Origin: Bacteroidota bacterium
GTDB lineage: Bacteria > Bacteroidota > Bacteroidia > Bacteroidales > Bacteroidaceae
Direction of reading: 5' to 3'
Length of the DNA stretch: 46,750 bases
Assembly (NCBI GenBank): GCA_023426145.1
Contig: JAFABG010000043.1
Span: forward strand, 1 to 46,750
How positions within the stretch are numbered: position 1 is the stretch's first letter; each line of letters opens with the position of its first letter. The notes beneath the pieces are model-generated. The model made no database searches, was not told the origin of the DNA, and worked only from the letters and a program-made list of their open reading frames with translations. Position numbers and translations under genes: made by a program. Shown here one piece after another: positions 23,745-31,895 of the stretch.

Positions 23745-25064
23745 TTATTTTTGGTTGAAAAGCATGTCGCTCAAAGATTGAAGAGCTCTTTTCTTATCAC
23801 TTTCCCGAATCAGAAAAGAGATGTTATAATTACTTCCACCAAAAGATATCATTCTAACTTGTATATCACGCATAGCATCAAGCGCCTTCGCTTCGAATCC
23901 AACGTTCTCCCATTCAAGATCACCTACGACGCAAATAATACACATATCTTTATCGACTGTTACCGTACCGTATTTCTTAAGATCATCCAAAATCTCATTT
24001 AAATGTTTGGTATTGTCTATCGTTACAGATACACCTACTTCAGAAGTACAGATCATGTCAATAGAAGTCTGATAGCTTTCGAATATTTCAAAAACTTTAC
24101 GCAAGAATCCATGCGCAAGCAACATGCGGCTTGACTTTATTTTAATTGCTGTAATATTATCTTTAGCAGCAACAGCCTTAATTTTTCCTTTCTCCGTATC
24201 ATTAGAAATCAATGTACCAGGAGCATCTGGGTCCATTGTGTTAAGTAGACGAACAGGAATATTAGCATATTTAGCAGGCTGAATACATGTTGGATGCAAA
24301 ATCTTAGCACCAAAGTAAGCCAACTCTGCAGCTTCTTCAAAATGCAATTGTCTAACCGGAGCCGTTTCGTCTACAATACGTGGATCATTGTTGTGCATAC
24401 CGTCTATATCTGTCCAAATTTGAATTTCAGATGCACCGACTGCTGCACCAATCAAAGAAGCAGTGTAGTCGCTACCTCCACGTTGCAAATTGTCAATTTC
24501 ACCATAAGCATTACGACAGATAAACCCTTGAGTGATATAAATCTCCATATCTGGATAAAGGTCAACCTGAGCTTGCAATTTATCTTTAATATATACGGGG
24601 TCAGGTTCTGCATTTTTATCAGTACGCATGAATTCCAAAGCAGGGAGCAATACGGACTTCACGCCGCACTCTTGCAAGTAGAAGTTCACCATAGCCGTAG
24701 AAATGAGTTCTCCTTGAGCTAAAACCACTTTCTCTTCAAACAAAGTGAAAAGGTCCTTAGTATAGGAACGGATGTAGTCGAAGTGCGATTTGATGACCTC
24801 CAGCGCTTTCTGTTTATATTCTAGAGTTGCATAAAGCTCATCAACATGCTGTTTATATTTAGCCTCCAGCGTATTGATAATCTCGTTGGCCCCCTCCGGA
24901 TTCTTCTTATACAGATAGTCCGAAATTTCCACCAATGTATTTGTTGTTCCTGACATTGCAGAAAGAACAACAATCTTCTGTTCACCATCGGTAATTAATT
25001 TGGCTACTTCCTTCATCCGCTGTGCAGTGCCTACGGAAGTTCCTCCAAACTTTAAAACTTTCAT
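23745..25064 (-). CDS. lysC: Aspartokinase
   Basis: A 439-residue monofunctional aspartate kinase, first enzyme of the lysine, threonine and methionine pathway. The ATP/aspartate site starts with MKVLKFGGTSVGTAQRMKEV and includes GFICRNAYGEIDNLQRGGSDYTASLIGAA around residues 180-215. Two ACT domains form the C-terminal 135 residues (ITAIKIKSSRMLLAHGFLRKVFEIF and the last FEAKALDAMRDIQVRMISFGGSNYN), where amino-acid feedback inhibition is expected. No homoserine dehydrogenase domain is attached. It is 13 bases downstream of the FtsE-like gene and upstream of lysA. Confidence 0.93.
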   Translation of the reverse strand: MKVLKFGGTSVGTAQRMKEVAKLITDGEQKIVVLSAMSGTTNTLVEISDYLYKKNPEGANEIINTLEAKYKQHVDELYATLEYKQKALEVIKSHFDYIRSYTKDLFTLFEEKVVLAQGELISTAMVNFYLQECGVKSVLLPALEFMRTDKNAEPDPVYIKDKLQAQVDLYPDMEIYITQGFICRNAYGEIDNLQRGGSDYTASLIGAAVGASEIQIWTDIDGMHNNDPRIVDETAPVRQLHFEEAAELAYFGAKILHPTCIQPAKYANIPVRLLNTMDPDAPGTLISNDTEKGKIKAVAAKDNITAIKIKSSRMLLAHGFLRKVFEIFESYQTSIDMICTSEVGVSVTIDNTKHLNEILDDLKKYGTVTVDKDMCIICVVGDLEWENVGFEAKALDAMRDIQVRMISFGGSNYNISFLIRESDKKRALQSLSDMLFNQK

Positions 25065-25077
25065 TTTCGTTACTGTT

Positions 25078-25815
25078 TTAGTTATCTATATTTAAATCAA
25101 TTTCTATTGTTCTCTGTAAAGGCGAATACTCTCTAGTGACATCCTTGATATGATGTTCCGCACACCGATACACTCTGCCGGGATATTCCTTAAGCAATTG
25201 CAGGTTGTGTGTTGTCATCACTACTGATGAACCCGATTCACAGATACTATGCAACAATTCAACGATAGCCTTCCCTGTTTCAACATCTAAATTTCCTGTT
25301 GGTTCATCTGCCAAGATTATATCTGGGGAATTCAACACAGCACGCGCTATTACAATACGTTGCTGTTCCCCTCCAGAAAGTTCATTTGGGAGCTTATATC
25401 CTTTATTAGACATTCCAACCAGTGCCAAAACTTCTTCAATGCGATCCTTGATCTCTTGTTTATTCTTCCAGCCGGTTGCACGAAGTACAAATTCCAGATT
25501 GTTATACACAGAACGATCTGTCAGTAATTGAAAATCCTGGAACACAATACCTAATTTTCTTCTCAACTGAGGAATATGCTTACGTTTAATTGTGCTCATG
25601 TTGTAGCCCAACACAGTAGCTTCACCCTCCAAGACATCTAGCTCGCCATATAAAGTTTTAAGCAAACTCGTCTTTCCCGAGCCCACCTTTCCAATCAGAT
25701 AAACGAACTCTCCTTTATGCAGTTCAAAACTAACTTCACTGAGTACACAGAGTTCCTGTTGATGGATTTCTACGTTATTGTACGAAATCAACGCTTCTTC
25801 ATCCATACCAGCCAT
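25078..25815 (-). CDS. ftsE: FtsE-type ABC transporter ATP-binding protein
   Basis: A 245-residue ABC ATPase. Walker A is GKVGSGKTSLLK, the Q-loop is IVFQDFQLL, the signature is LSGGEQQRI, Walker B is IILADEPTGNL and the switch His is in VVMTTHNL. Spacing and the phrase LTDRSVYNNLEFVLRATGW are typical of FtsE, which works with FtsX at the division septum. No ftsX lies nearby, so the partner is encoded elsewhere if this is FtsE; a LolD-like or other small exporter ATPase is the alternative. It sits between hisIE (32 bases upstream) and lysC (13 bases downstream). Confidence 0.8.
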   Translation of the reverse strand: MAGMDEEALISYNNVEIHQQELCVLSEVSFELHKGEFVYLIGKVGSGKTSLLKTLYGELDVLEGEATVLGYNMSTIKRKHIPQLRRKLGIVFQDFQLLTDRSVYNNLEFVLRATGWKNKQEIKDRIEEVLALVGMSNKGYKLPNELSGGEQQRIVIARAVLNSPDIILADEPTGNLDVETGKAIVELLHSICESGSSVVMTTHNLQLLKEYPGRVYRCAEHHIKDVTREYSPLQRTIEIDLNIDN

Positions 25816-25847
25816 TATTTAAAATGTTATTTTTATATGCTTTATTT

Positions 25848-26459
25848 TTAATGCTTCTGCCACGTTTTGCTATGTCTCACTTGCAATTCACGAGCAAGAT
25901 CTTCAATACGGTAGCCTTTAGAAGTAAGCAACACAATCATGTGGTAAATCAAATCTGCACCTTCATAAATTAAGCGATCATCTGTACCATTTGTAGCTTC
26001 AATTACGGTTTCGACTGCTTCCTCTCCCACTTTCTGTGCAATTTTGTTGATACCCGATTGAAACAGACTAGTAGTATAGGAACCTTCTGGCATTTCGGCA
26101 TGACGCATATCTATAAAATCTTGCAGGACTTTCAAGAACATAACTGGTTCTTCATTTTTTTCAGCCCAACAAGTATCGGTTCCTGTGTGGCATACAGGTC
26201 CTACAGGATTCACCTGTATTAACAGTGTATCATTATCGCAATCGGGATGCATAGAAACAACATGAAGAAAATTGCCACTCTCCTCTCCTTTAGTCCACAA
26301 ACGATTTTTTGTACGACTGAAAAAAGTAACTTTTCCTGTTTCTACTGTTTTATCATAGGCTTCTTTATTCATAAAACCTAGCATCAAAACCTTGCGTGTC
26401 TCGTTATCTTGTATGATAGCCGGAACAAGTCCGTTCATTTTATTGAAATCCAATTCCAT
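25848..26459 (-). CDS. hisIE: Bifunctional phosphoribosyl-AMP cyclohydrolase / phosphoribosyl-ATP pyrophosphatase
   Basis: A 203-residue fusion catalysing the second and third steps of histidine synthesis. The HisI part (about 1-110) has VLMLGFMNKEAY, FFSRTKNRLWTKGEESGN and the metal-binding DCDNDTLL with later Cys in GPVCHTGTDTCW. The HisE part (about 115-203) has GINKIAQKVGEEAVETVIEA and LIYEGADLIYHMIVLL. Both halves look complete. It is the most downstream his gene of this cluster, 119 bases after hisF. Confidence 0.95.
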   Translation of the reverse strand: MELDFNKMNGLVPAIIQDNETRKVLMLGFMNKEAYDKTVETGKVTFFSRTKNRLWTKGEESGNFLHVVSMHPDCDNDTLLIQVNPVGPVCHTGTDTCWAEKNEEPVMFLKVLQDFIDMRHAEMPEGSYTTSLFQSGINKIAQKVGEEAVETVIEATNGTDDRLIYEGADLIYHMIVLLTSKGYRIEDLARELQVRHSKTWQKH

Positions 26460-26578
26460 CTTATATAAAGTTCTAATTTCTACTTCTATTTAGTATGCCC
26501 TTTACGCAGAACAATACTATATTCATAACACCTCAACATACTCTATTATTGAATATGCCAAACAGTTTGAACACTAGC

Positions 26579-27334
26579 TCATTCTCTGACAGTAATTCCT
26601 TCGCTGCAAAGATACGATTTTAATTCGGGAATTTTAATTTCTCCGAAATGAAAAACACTGGCTGCCAGAGCAGCATCAGCTTTCCCTTCAAGAAAGACGT
26701 CGCGAAAATGCTCTCTTAGTCCCGCACCACCAGAAGCAATCACTGGTATAGAAAGCTGCTCAGCTAAAGATGCAAGCGCTTCATTTGCATAGCCTGTTTT
26801 CACCCCATCATGATTCATACTTGTGAAAAGGATCTCTCCAGCACCGCGTTCTTGTCCTTCCTTAGTCCAGTCTAGCAACTCTTTATCTGTTTCGATACGC
26901 CCACCATTAAGGAAACATTTCCATCCATTCATCGTTTGCTTAGCATCCACTGCTAATACACAAACTTGTGAACCAAAATTTTTAGCAATATCATCAATTA
27001 GCTTCGGATCACGAATAGCAGAAGAGTTTATGGATATTTTATCGGCACCAGCACTCAACAAGCGGTCCACATCTCTTAACTCATTAATTCCACCACCCAC
27101 AGTAAAAGGAATGCTGATATTGGCAGCAATTCTTTTCACCAATTCAGTAAAAGTCTTACGTCCTTCATGGCTGGCCGTGATATCTAGAAAAACAAGCTCA
27201 TCTGCTCCCTGTTCACTATATGCTCTTCCAAGTTCAACCGGATCACCAGCTTGACGGAGATTAACGAAATTGGTTCCTTTTACTGTTTGTCCGTCTTTTA
27301 TATCCAAACAAGGTATAATTCTTTTTGCTAACAC
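26579..27334 (-). CDS. hisF: Imidazole glycerol phosphate synthase, cyclase subunit
   Basis: A 251-residue TIM barrel that joins ammonia from HisH to PRFAR, giving imidazole glycerol phosphate and AICAR. Catalytic Asp residues are in IPCLDIKDGQTVKG (D11) and VLAVDAKQ (near 130). Phosphate-binding loops are FTVGGGINE and VIASGGAGLREHF. HisH, its partner, is encoded two genes upstream in the same cluster. Length and motifs are normal. Confidence 0.96.
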   Translation of the reverse strand: MLAKRIIPCLDIKDGQTVKGTNFVNLRQAGDPVELGRAYSEQGADELVFLDITASHEGRKTFTELVKRIAANISIPFTVGGGINELRDVDRLLSAGADKISINSSAIRDPKLIDDIAKNFGSQVCVLAVDAKQTMNGWKCFLNGGRIETDKELLDWTKEGQERGAGEILFTSMNHDGVKTGYANEALASLAEQLSIPVIASGGAGLREHFRDVFLEGKADAALAASVFHFGEIKIPELKSYLCSEGITVRE

Positions 27335-27440
27335 AATCCTATATTATTAAAATTGATTTATAATTATAATCCGTAAATCGCAGTTTACAATCTGACCAAG
27401 GCACAGCGAGAGCAAAGCTTGTAAAATAGTGAAGAAATAT

Positions 27441-28160
27441 CTACAAAAAGACACGCAAATCTTTAAGCACAATACGACCTTCATACAATGCCTTGCCAAA
27501 AATGACCCCAGGCACTCCAGCCTCATTCAGAACAATGATATCATCTACATTGCTAACACCTCCGCTAGCGATAAGATAAAGTTTAGGAAATTCCTCCATC
27601 ATTTCTTTATAAAGGTCAATAGAAGGGCCTTTCAACATTCCGTCGCAACTAATATCAGTACAGATCACTTTTTGTATTCCATGGTTGACATAATCTTCCA
27701 GAAAAGGAAATAGTTCACAAGCGCTTTCATCCTTCCACCCATTGACAGCTATTTTATGGTCTTTCACGTCAGCACCTAAAATTATTTTTTCGCTACCATA
27801 CGTTTCAATCCAACGACAAAACATTTCGGGATCTTTCACTGCTATACTTCCACCTGTCACCATTTTAGCACCACTCTCAAACGCAATTTTCAGGTCTTCA
27901 TCACTCTTTACTCCCCCTCCAAAATCTACAATTAGAGAAGTCCTTGTTGCTATCTGTTCCAGTACCCGGTGATTAATAACATGATGCGAAGCTGCTCCGT
28001 CAAGATCAACCACATGAAGTCTGCGAATTCCATTCGCCTCAAACTCCTTGGCCACTTCAAGCGGATTTTCATTATATACCTTTTTACTATCATAATCGCC
28101 TTGCGAAAGGCGAACGCATTTCCCGTCAATAATATCTATCGCTGGAATAATTTCAATCAT
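27441..28160 (-). CDS. hisA: ProFAR isomerase
   Basis: A 239-residue TIM barrel that opens the ribose of ProFAR in histidine synthesis. The catalytic Asp is D8 in IPAIDIIDGKCVRLSQGDY and the second in CTDISCDGMLKGPSIDLY. Phosphate loops are VDFGGGVKSDEDL and LIASGGVSNVDDI. It is related to HisF but distinguished by the KCVRLSQGDY phrase. It lies 27 bases after hisH and 106 bases before hisF. Confidence 0.96.
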   Translation of the reverse strand: MIEIIPAIDIIDGKCVRLSQGDYDSKKVYNENPLEVAKEFEANGIRRLHVVDLDGAASHHVINHRVLEQIATRTSLIVDFGGGVKSDEDLKIAFESGAKMVTGGSIAVKDPEMFCRWIETYGSEKIILGADVKDHKIAVNGWKDESACELFPFLEDYVNHGIQKVICTDISCDGMLKGPSIDLYKEMMEEFPKLYLIASGGVSNVDDIIVLNEAGVPGVIFGKALYEGRIVLKDLRVFL

Positions 28161-28187
28161 CTGCTTATATTAAGTTTAAACAAAATT

Positions 28188-28781
28188 CTACTTTAAATCC
28201 AAAAAGTTACTAAGAATTAGTTCACCAGTCTTCCCACTTTTCTCTGGATGAAACTGAGTCGCATAAAAATTATCTTTGTGCAAAGCTGCACTAAACGGGT
28301 GAATATAATCGGTTTCGGCAGCGGTAAATTCACAAACGGGCACGTAGAAGCTATGGACAAAATAAACAAATTCGTCTTCGGTGAAACCTTCAAACAACTT
28401 ACTATTTGTCTTGCAAATCGTGTTCCAACCCATATGAGGTACTTTATCCTCATGCTTTTGTGGGATAAAACGCTTCACATCAACATCAAAGATATTTAAA
28501 CAATCCACATCTCCTTCTTCTGAATATCGACACATCAACTGCATTCCCAAACAAATTCCAAGTACAGGTTGACGTAGATTTTTTATCAATTCATCCAATC
28601 CTGTAGCTTTCAGGTGGTTCATTGTGGTTTCTGCCTCTCCCACACCAGGGAAAATCACTTTATCCGCAGACTGAAGAAGTTCTTTGTCAGCAGTAATAAC
28701 TGCTTCAACCCCCAAACGCTTCAAAGCATAATCCACAGAACGAATATTTCCGGCATTGTATTTTACAACTGCAATTTTCAT
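28188..28781 (-). CDS. hisH: Imidazole glycerol phosphate synthase, glutamine amidotransferase subunit
   Basis: A 197-residue class I glutaminase. It starts MKIAVVKYNAGNIRSVDYALKRLG, has the oxyanion region FPGVGEAETTM, nucleophile Cys in LGICLGMQLM, and catalytic His and Glu in TQFHPEKSGKTG. It supplies ammonia to HisF. Its ATG overlaps the purU stop (TGATG), so translation of the two is probably coupled. Confidence 0.96.
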   Translation of the reverse strand: MKIAVVKYNAGNIRSVDYALKRLGVEAVITADKELLQSADKVIFPGVGEAETTMNHLKATGLDELIKNLRQPVLGICLGMQLMCRYSEEGDVDCLNIFDVDVKRFIPQKHEDKVPHMGWNTICKTNSKLFEGFTEDEFVYFVHSFYVPVCEFTAAETDYIHPFSAALHKDNFYATQFHPEKSGKTGELILSNFLDLK

Positions 28782-29647
28782 CAGCTAAATATTACTGTTT
28801 TATTTTTGTAAGCCAACACTTTACGCTCAATATGCTTTTGTACTGCACGTGAAAGAACTATTTTTTCCAAATCCTTTCCCTTATTAACTAACTCCTCAAC
28901 AGAATCTTTATGTGTAATTCGCACCACATCCTGTTCAATAATAGGACCAGCATCAAGCTCGGTGGTTACATAATGGCTTGTTGCACCGATAATTTTCACC
29001 CCTCTTTCAAAAGCAGCATGATATGGTTTTGCGCCCACAAATGCTGGAAGGAAAGAATGATGTATATTTATAATTTTATTGGGATAAGCATTAATCATCT
29101 GCTCAGAGATTACCTGCATATAACGCGCCAATACGATACATGTAATGTCATGCTTAGCCAATAGCTCTAATTCCTTACGCTCCTGTTCTTCTTTCGTCTC
29201 TTTTGTTATTGGAAATAGATGGAAAGGGATTCCAAAACGTTCGGCTACATGTTGCAGATCAGGATGATTACTAATTATTAGAGGAATTTCCACATTCCAC
29301 TCTCCAGCAGTATAACGAGCCAGCATGTCGAAAAGACAATGAGACATCTTTGAGACAAAAATTGCCATACGTGGCTTTACGTCCGAAAAATAAAGCCGAA
29401 AATCCATTTCATACTTTTGCCCATAAAGCGTTCTGAAATAGTCCTCAATTTTTTGTTGGGGCACCAAGAAATCTTTCAATTCCCATTCAATACGCATAAA
29501 AAAGATATTCTCTACATGGTCTACGTACTGATCTAGATAGATAATATTTCCTTTGTTCACCGTAATAAAATCTGTCACTTCCGCAAGGATTCCGGGTTTA
29601 TCGGGACAGTGCAATAACAGTTTGGCTGTAGTCATCATTCTTTTCAC
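28781..29647 (-). CDS. purU: Formyltetrahydrofolate deformylase
   Basis: A 288-residue enzyme that hydrolyses 10-formyltetrahydrofolate to formate and tetrahydrofolate. An N-terminal ACT domain (about 5-90: AKLLLHCPDKPGILAEVTDFI) is followed by a formyltransferase domain with MAIFVSKMSHCLFDML, VLARYMQVIS and the catalytic NIHHSFLPAFVGAKPYH then ELDAGPIIEQDVVRI. ATG codons at 29647, 29638 and 29635 are possible; the third gives an N-terminus closest to the family. It heads the purU-hisH-hisA-hisF-hisIE cluster, linking folate one-carbon supply to a pathway that releases the purine precursor AICAR. Confidence 0.92.
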   Translation of the reverse strand: MKRMMTTAKLLLHCPDKPGILAEVTDFITVNKGNIIYLDQYVDHVENIFFMRIEWELKDFLVPQQKIEDYFRTLYGQKYEMDFRLYFSDVKPRMAIFVSKMSHCLFDMLARYTAGEWNVEIPLIISNHPDLQHVAERFGIPFHLFPITKETKEEQERKELELLAKHDITCIVLARYMQVISEQMINAYPNKIINIHHSFLPAFVGAKPYHAAFERGVKIIGATSHYVTTELDAGPIIEQDVVRITHKDSVEELVNKGKDLEKIVLSRAVQKHIERKVLAYKNKTVIFS

Positions 29648-29843
29648 TTAAGTTACGATTCAGTGTGGAGTATCCCCACCGCTCTGATTTTAGTCTGCAA
29701 AAATAACGATTTATTGCAAAACAACGAATTATTCGAGCACAAAGTTGACTTACAAACGTTGAATTCTTACAGATAGAAAGATATTTAGTTAATTTTCCGA
29801 TGATATTAATGATAATACAATAAAAGGCATAATGTCTGCTTTC

Positions 29844-29902
29844 GGATAGTGACACTATGCTTAAATGATAGAGTTACTATAAACACTGGATAATGACATT
29901 AT
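29844..29902. repeat. Three palindromic sites at exact 22-bp spacing
   Basis: GGATAGTGACACTAT (29844-29858), TGATAGAGTTACTAT (29866-29880) and GGATAATGACATTAT (29888-29902) are related 15-mers separated by 7-base spacers. The core ATAnTGACAnTAT of the first and third is a near-perfect palindrome; the second keeps the ATAG and CTAT ends. A half-site, ATAATGTC, is at 29829-29836. The 22-bp period places the sites on the same DNA face, as for cooperative binding of a dimeric regulator. Confidence 0.7.
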
Positions 29903-29995
29903 ATTTAATAAAAAGAAAAAATTTTTTTTTCAATCACAAAAGTACTCATAATGAGCAACTAAGCATTTTCTATAAAAAAAGTTCATAGAAAACAC

Positions 29996-30025
29996 TTGCA
30001 GATTTACAAAAAACAATTACCTTTG
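29996..30025 (+). promoter_or_regulatory. Promoter of the tRNA-Asp pair
   Basis: TTG (29996-29998), a 19-base spacer and TACCTTTG (30018-30025) match the Bacteroides -33/-7 consensus. The first tRNA begins 44 bases after the -7 box. Confidence 0.8.
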
Positions 30026-30068
30026 CACCCGCAATCGAGAGAGATGCAGATTAACAAAATGAAATTCT

Positions 30069-30142
30069 GGTGCGTTAGTTCAGTTGGTTAGAATACATGC
30101 CTGTCACGCATGGGGTCACGGGTTCGAGTCCCGTACGCACCG
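30069..30142 (+). tRNA. tRNA-Asp (GTC), copy 1
   Basis: A 74-base cloverleaf: acceptor GGTGCGT pairs with ACGCACC, the anticodon stem CATGC/GCATG encloses loop CTGTCAC with anticodon GTC, and the T arm is CACGGGTTCGAGTCCCGT with the GTTCGAG loop. CCA is not encoded. It is identical to the second copy 122 bases downstream. Confidence 0.95.
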
Positions 30143-30190
30143 CTTCTATTAATTTAGAAGAAGAGAAGAATATTGTTAATAAAAAAATTT

Positions 30191-30264
30191 GGTGCGTTAG
30201 TTCAGTTGGTTAGAATACATGCCTGTCACGCATGGGGTCACGGGTTCGAGTCCCGTACGCACCG
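30191..30264 (+). tRNA. tRNA-Asp (GTC), copy 2
   Basis: It is identical to copy 1 over all 74 bases, with a 48-base AT-rich spacer between them that differs from flanking sequence. Both are probably transcribed from the promoter at 29996-30025 and end at the palindrome just downstream. Confidence 0.95.
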
Positions 30265-30274
30265 CTCATAAATT

Positions 30275-30315
30275 AAAAAAAATCTGTTTTAAAATATTTT
30301 AAAACAGATTTTTTT
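30275..30315 (+). terminator. Terminator of the tRNA-Asp pair
   Basis: AATCTGTTTTAAAAT and ATTTTAAAACAGATT form a perfect 30-base palindrome flanked by A6 and T5. It starts 11 bases after the second tRNA and can also serve the convergent gene that ends at 30360. Confidence 0.82.
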
Positions 30316-30359
30316 ATTCCTTTCATTTGTCAAGAGTTTCTCTAAAAGAGACTGAAATG

Positions 30360-30779
30360 TTATTCTACTCTAAAATTTTCCGATTTAAAGCTATTATAAA
30401 ATCGTCCGGAAATAGCAGTAAATTTTAAAACACAATAATCTGGATCTGTGACACCCTTTGGATAATACATTGTATCACCTTCGCGCCATATCATCTCCTT
30501 ACTTGCACTATCAGTGAGCACTTCCATTTGCCCTTTAAGCATTAAACCTTTAAAAAAACGTGAATTACAAAAGTAGACACATGCTTGCTCATTATTCATA
30601 AATTGAGTAGCCCGCATAGATGAAGTGTTCGTCGTAAAATAAATCGTTTTTATTCCTTCACGCTGACGAGGTTGTAACATTGCCTTTATGTTGGGAAAAC
30701 CTTCACTATCAATGGAACCTATAAAAGCCGTCTTCGACTTATCAATCATGTTCCCCAAAGTCAGTTCTTCATTTTTCAT
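30360..30779 (-). CDS. Pyridoxamine 5'-phosphate oxidase-fold protein
   Basis: A 139-residue protein with the split-barrel flavin-binding fold of the PNPOx-like family. It begins MIDKSKTAFIGSIDSEGFPNIKAML, followed by TIYFTTNTSSMRATQF, ACVYFCNSRFFKGLMLKGQMEV and a C-terminal strand. The short length resembles the general-stress-protein-26 subgroup rather than true PdxH, so vitamin B6 oxidation should not be assumed; FMN or F420-like cofactor binding is inferred. It is a single gene, with a candidate promoter at 30814-30846. Confidence 0.78.
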   Translation of the reverse strand: MKNEELTLGNMIDKSKTAFIGSIDSEGFPNIKAMLQPRQREGIKTIYFTTNTSSMRATQFMNNEQACVYFCNSRFFKGLMLKGQMEVLTDSASKEMIWREGDTMYYPKGVTDPDYCVLKFTAISGRFYNSFKSENFRVE

Positions 30780-30813
30780 TATTCAACTCTTTTTAATTGT
30801 TTATTATCGAATA

Positions 30814-30846
30814 CAAAAGTAGGTACATTATACACGGGTATAGCAA
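30814..30846 (-). promoter_or_regulatory. Candidate promoter of the PNPOx-fold gene
   Basis: On the minus strand TTG (30844-30846) and TACTTTTG (30814-30821) are separated by 22 bases, slightly long for a Bacteroides promoter. The -7 box is 35-42 bases before the ATG. Confidence 0.45.
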
Positions 30847-30873
30847 CAAAAAGAATGGAAGAAATAGCATTTT

Positions 30874-31752
30874 TTATGGTTTATAACTTTTACGATAAGA
30901 TAAAGGCGTTCCTCCGGTATGCTGACGAAAGCAATGAATGAAATAAGAAACAGTTGAAAAATGGAGTTCAAATGCTATATCTGAAATGGATAATTCTGTA
31001 TATAGAAGTAACCTACAAGCCTCATCTATCACCTTATTTATGATGTATTGCTTAGCGCTGATTCCTAATGAAAAAGTCACTATCTCATTCAGATAGTTTG
31101 AAGTAATACATAGTTTATCAGCATAATACTGAACTGTATGGTGCTTTTGAGAGAAACGGTCGACCATATATATAAATTTATCTAGATGTACTTTGCCAGC
31201 ATCTTTCACGTTATCACCCTTGCTCGAGGTTTCAGCCTTATAGGCCCTATCAAGTAACATTAGCACTTCATAGAGTAAGGCCTTCAATACATCTACACCA
31301 TTTTTCTTGTAATCTGTTATTTCCATTTTGATACTTTGTAGTATCAGAAGAATACGATGGTAAAGCATATCAGATAAATGCAGCTTTGACGTTTGTTTGC
31401 CAGACTTAAAAAAGGATAAGTGCTCAACAAAAAGAGTATCTTTAAAAAGGGAAGACAAAAATGCATCTTCAAAAATAAGCGCATAACCATCTTCGATCTT
31501 ATTTGTATCCCAATTTCTGATCTCTCCAGGTTTAGAAAAAAACACATCACAAGATGTCGCGTCGTTGTGTTCATTATTTATTGAGAATCGTCCATCCCCT
31601 TCACAAATAAACGTGATGTCATAGTAAGTCAATCTATGAACACTTCGCTGTGCCAAAAAAGACTTTATATCTTTTAGCTTTACAACATCTACCAGAAGCT
31701 CACTGCCATATTTATTTTTAAAGAAAGTATATTGAGGTACTAATGGTTTCAT
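30874..31752 (-). CDS. AraC family transcriptional regulator
   Basis: A 292-residue regulator. The N-terminal 170 residues look like a cupin sensor domain (TYYDITFICEGDGRFSINNE, then SCDVFFSKPGEIRNWD). The C-terminal 100 residues are the two-helix-turn-helix AraC domain: HHTVQYYADKLCITSNYLNEIV for the first and LSISDIAFELHFSTVSYFIHCFRQHTGGTPLSYRK for the second, with the conserved GGTPLSYR ending. It lies beside the GH2 gene but on the far side of a terminator and may act on other genes. Its target is unknown. Confidence 0.87.
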   Translation of the reverse strand: MKPLVPQYTFFKNKYGSELLVDVVKLKDIKSFLAQRSVHRLTYYDITFICEGDGRFSINNEHNDATSCDVFFSKPGEIRNWDTNKIEDGYALIFEDAFLSSLFKDTLFVEHLSFFKSGKQTSKLHLSDMLYHRILLILQSIKMEITDYKKNGVDVLKALLYEVLMLLDRAYKAETSSKGDNVKDAGKVHLDKFIYMVDRFSQKHHTVQYYADKLCITSNYLNEIVTFSLGISAKQYIINKVIDEACRLLLYTELSISDIAFELHFSTVSYFIHCFRQHTGGTPLSYRKSYKP

Positions 31753-31773
31753 ATCTTTAGGTTATCTATGTAG

Positions 31774-31781
31774 CAAAGATA
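31774..31781 (-). promoter_or_regulatory. -7 box of the AraC gene
   Basis: TATCTTTG on the minus strand is a full match to the Bacteroides -7 box, 22 bases before the ATG. The upstream -33 position overlaps the terminator of the GH2 gene, and no TTG is present there. Confidence 0.5.
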
Positions 31782-31792
31782 CTTATTTTTAG

Positions 31793-31836
31793 AATAAAAA
31801 ACCGGAACCCATACCTATTACTGGTTAGAGCTCCGG
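31793..31836 (-). terminator. Candidate terminator of the PUL operon
   Basis: On the minus strand CCGGA with AACC pairs back to GGT and TCCGG, followed by TTTTTTATT. The stem is imperfect in the middle. It lies 60 bases after the GH2 stop and directly upstream of the AraC promoter. Confidence 0.5.
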
Positions 31837-31895
31837 CCCTGCCCTTCTCTATATCTCCTCACAGACTTTGAGAAAAAGCTCTCAAGATCTAATAC

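Larger units (their letters stand above)
29648..30068. other. 421-base intergenic region between purU and the tRNA genes
   Basis: It contains a possible purU -7 box (TATTTTTG on the minus strand, 29698-29705), three evenly spaced palindromic sites (29844-29902), an AT-rich tract with long A and T runs (29903-29940), and the tRNA promoter (29996-30025). An 85-codon minus-strand frame across the left half shows no protein features. Confidence 0.6.

Noticed and set aside
29598..29855. 85-codon open frame on the minus strand upstream of purU
   Set aside because: It overlaps the purU start and the palindrome array and shows no protein-like features.
29844..29902. CRISPR array or mini-array
   Set aside because: Repeats are only 15 bases and imperfect, spacers 7 bases, and no cas gene is present.
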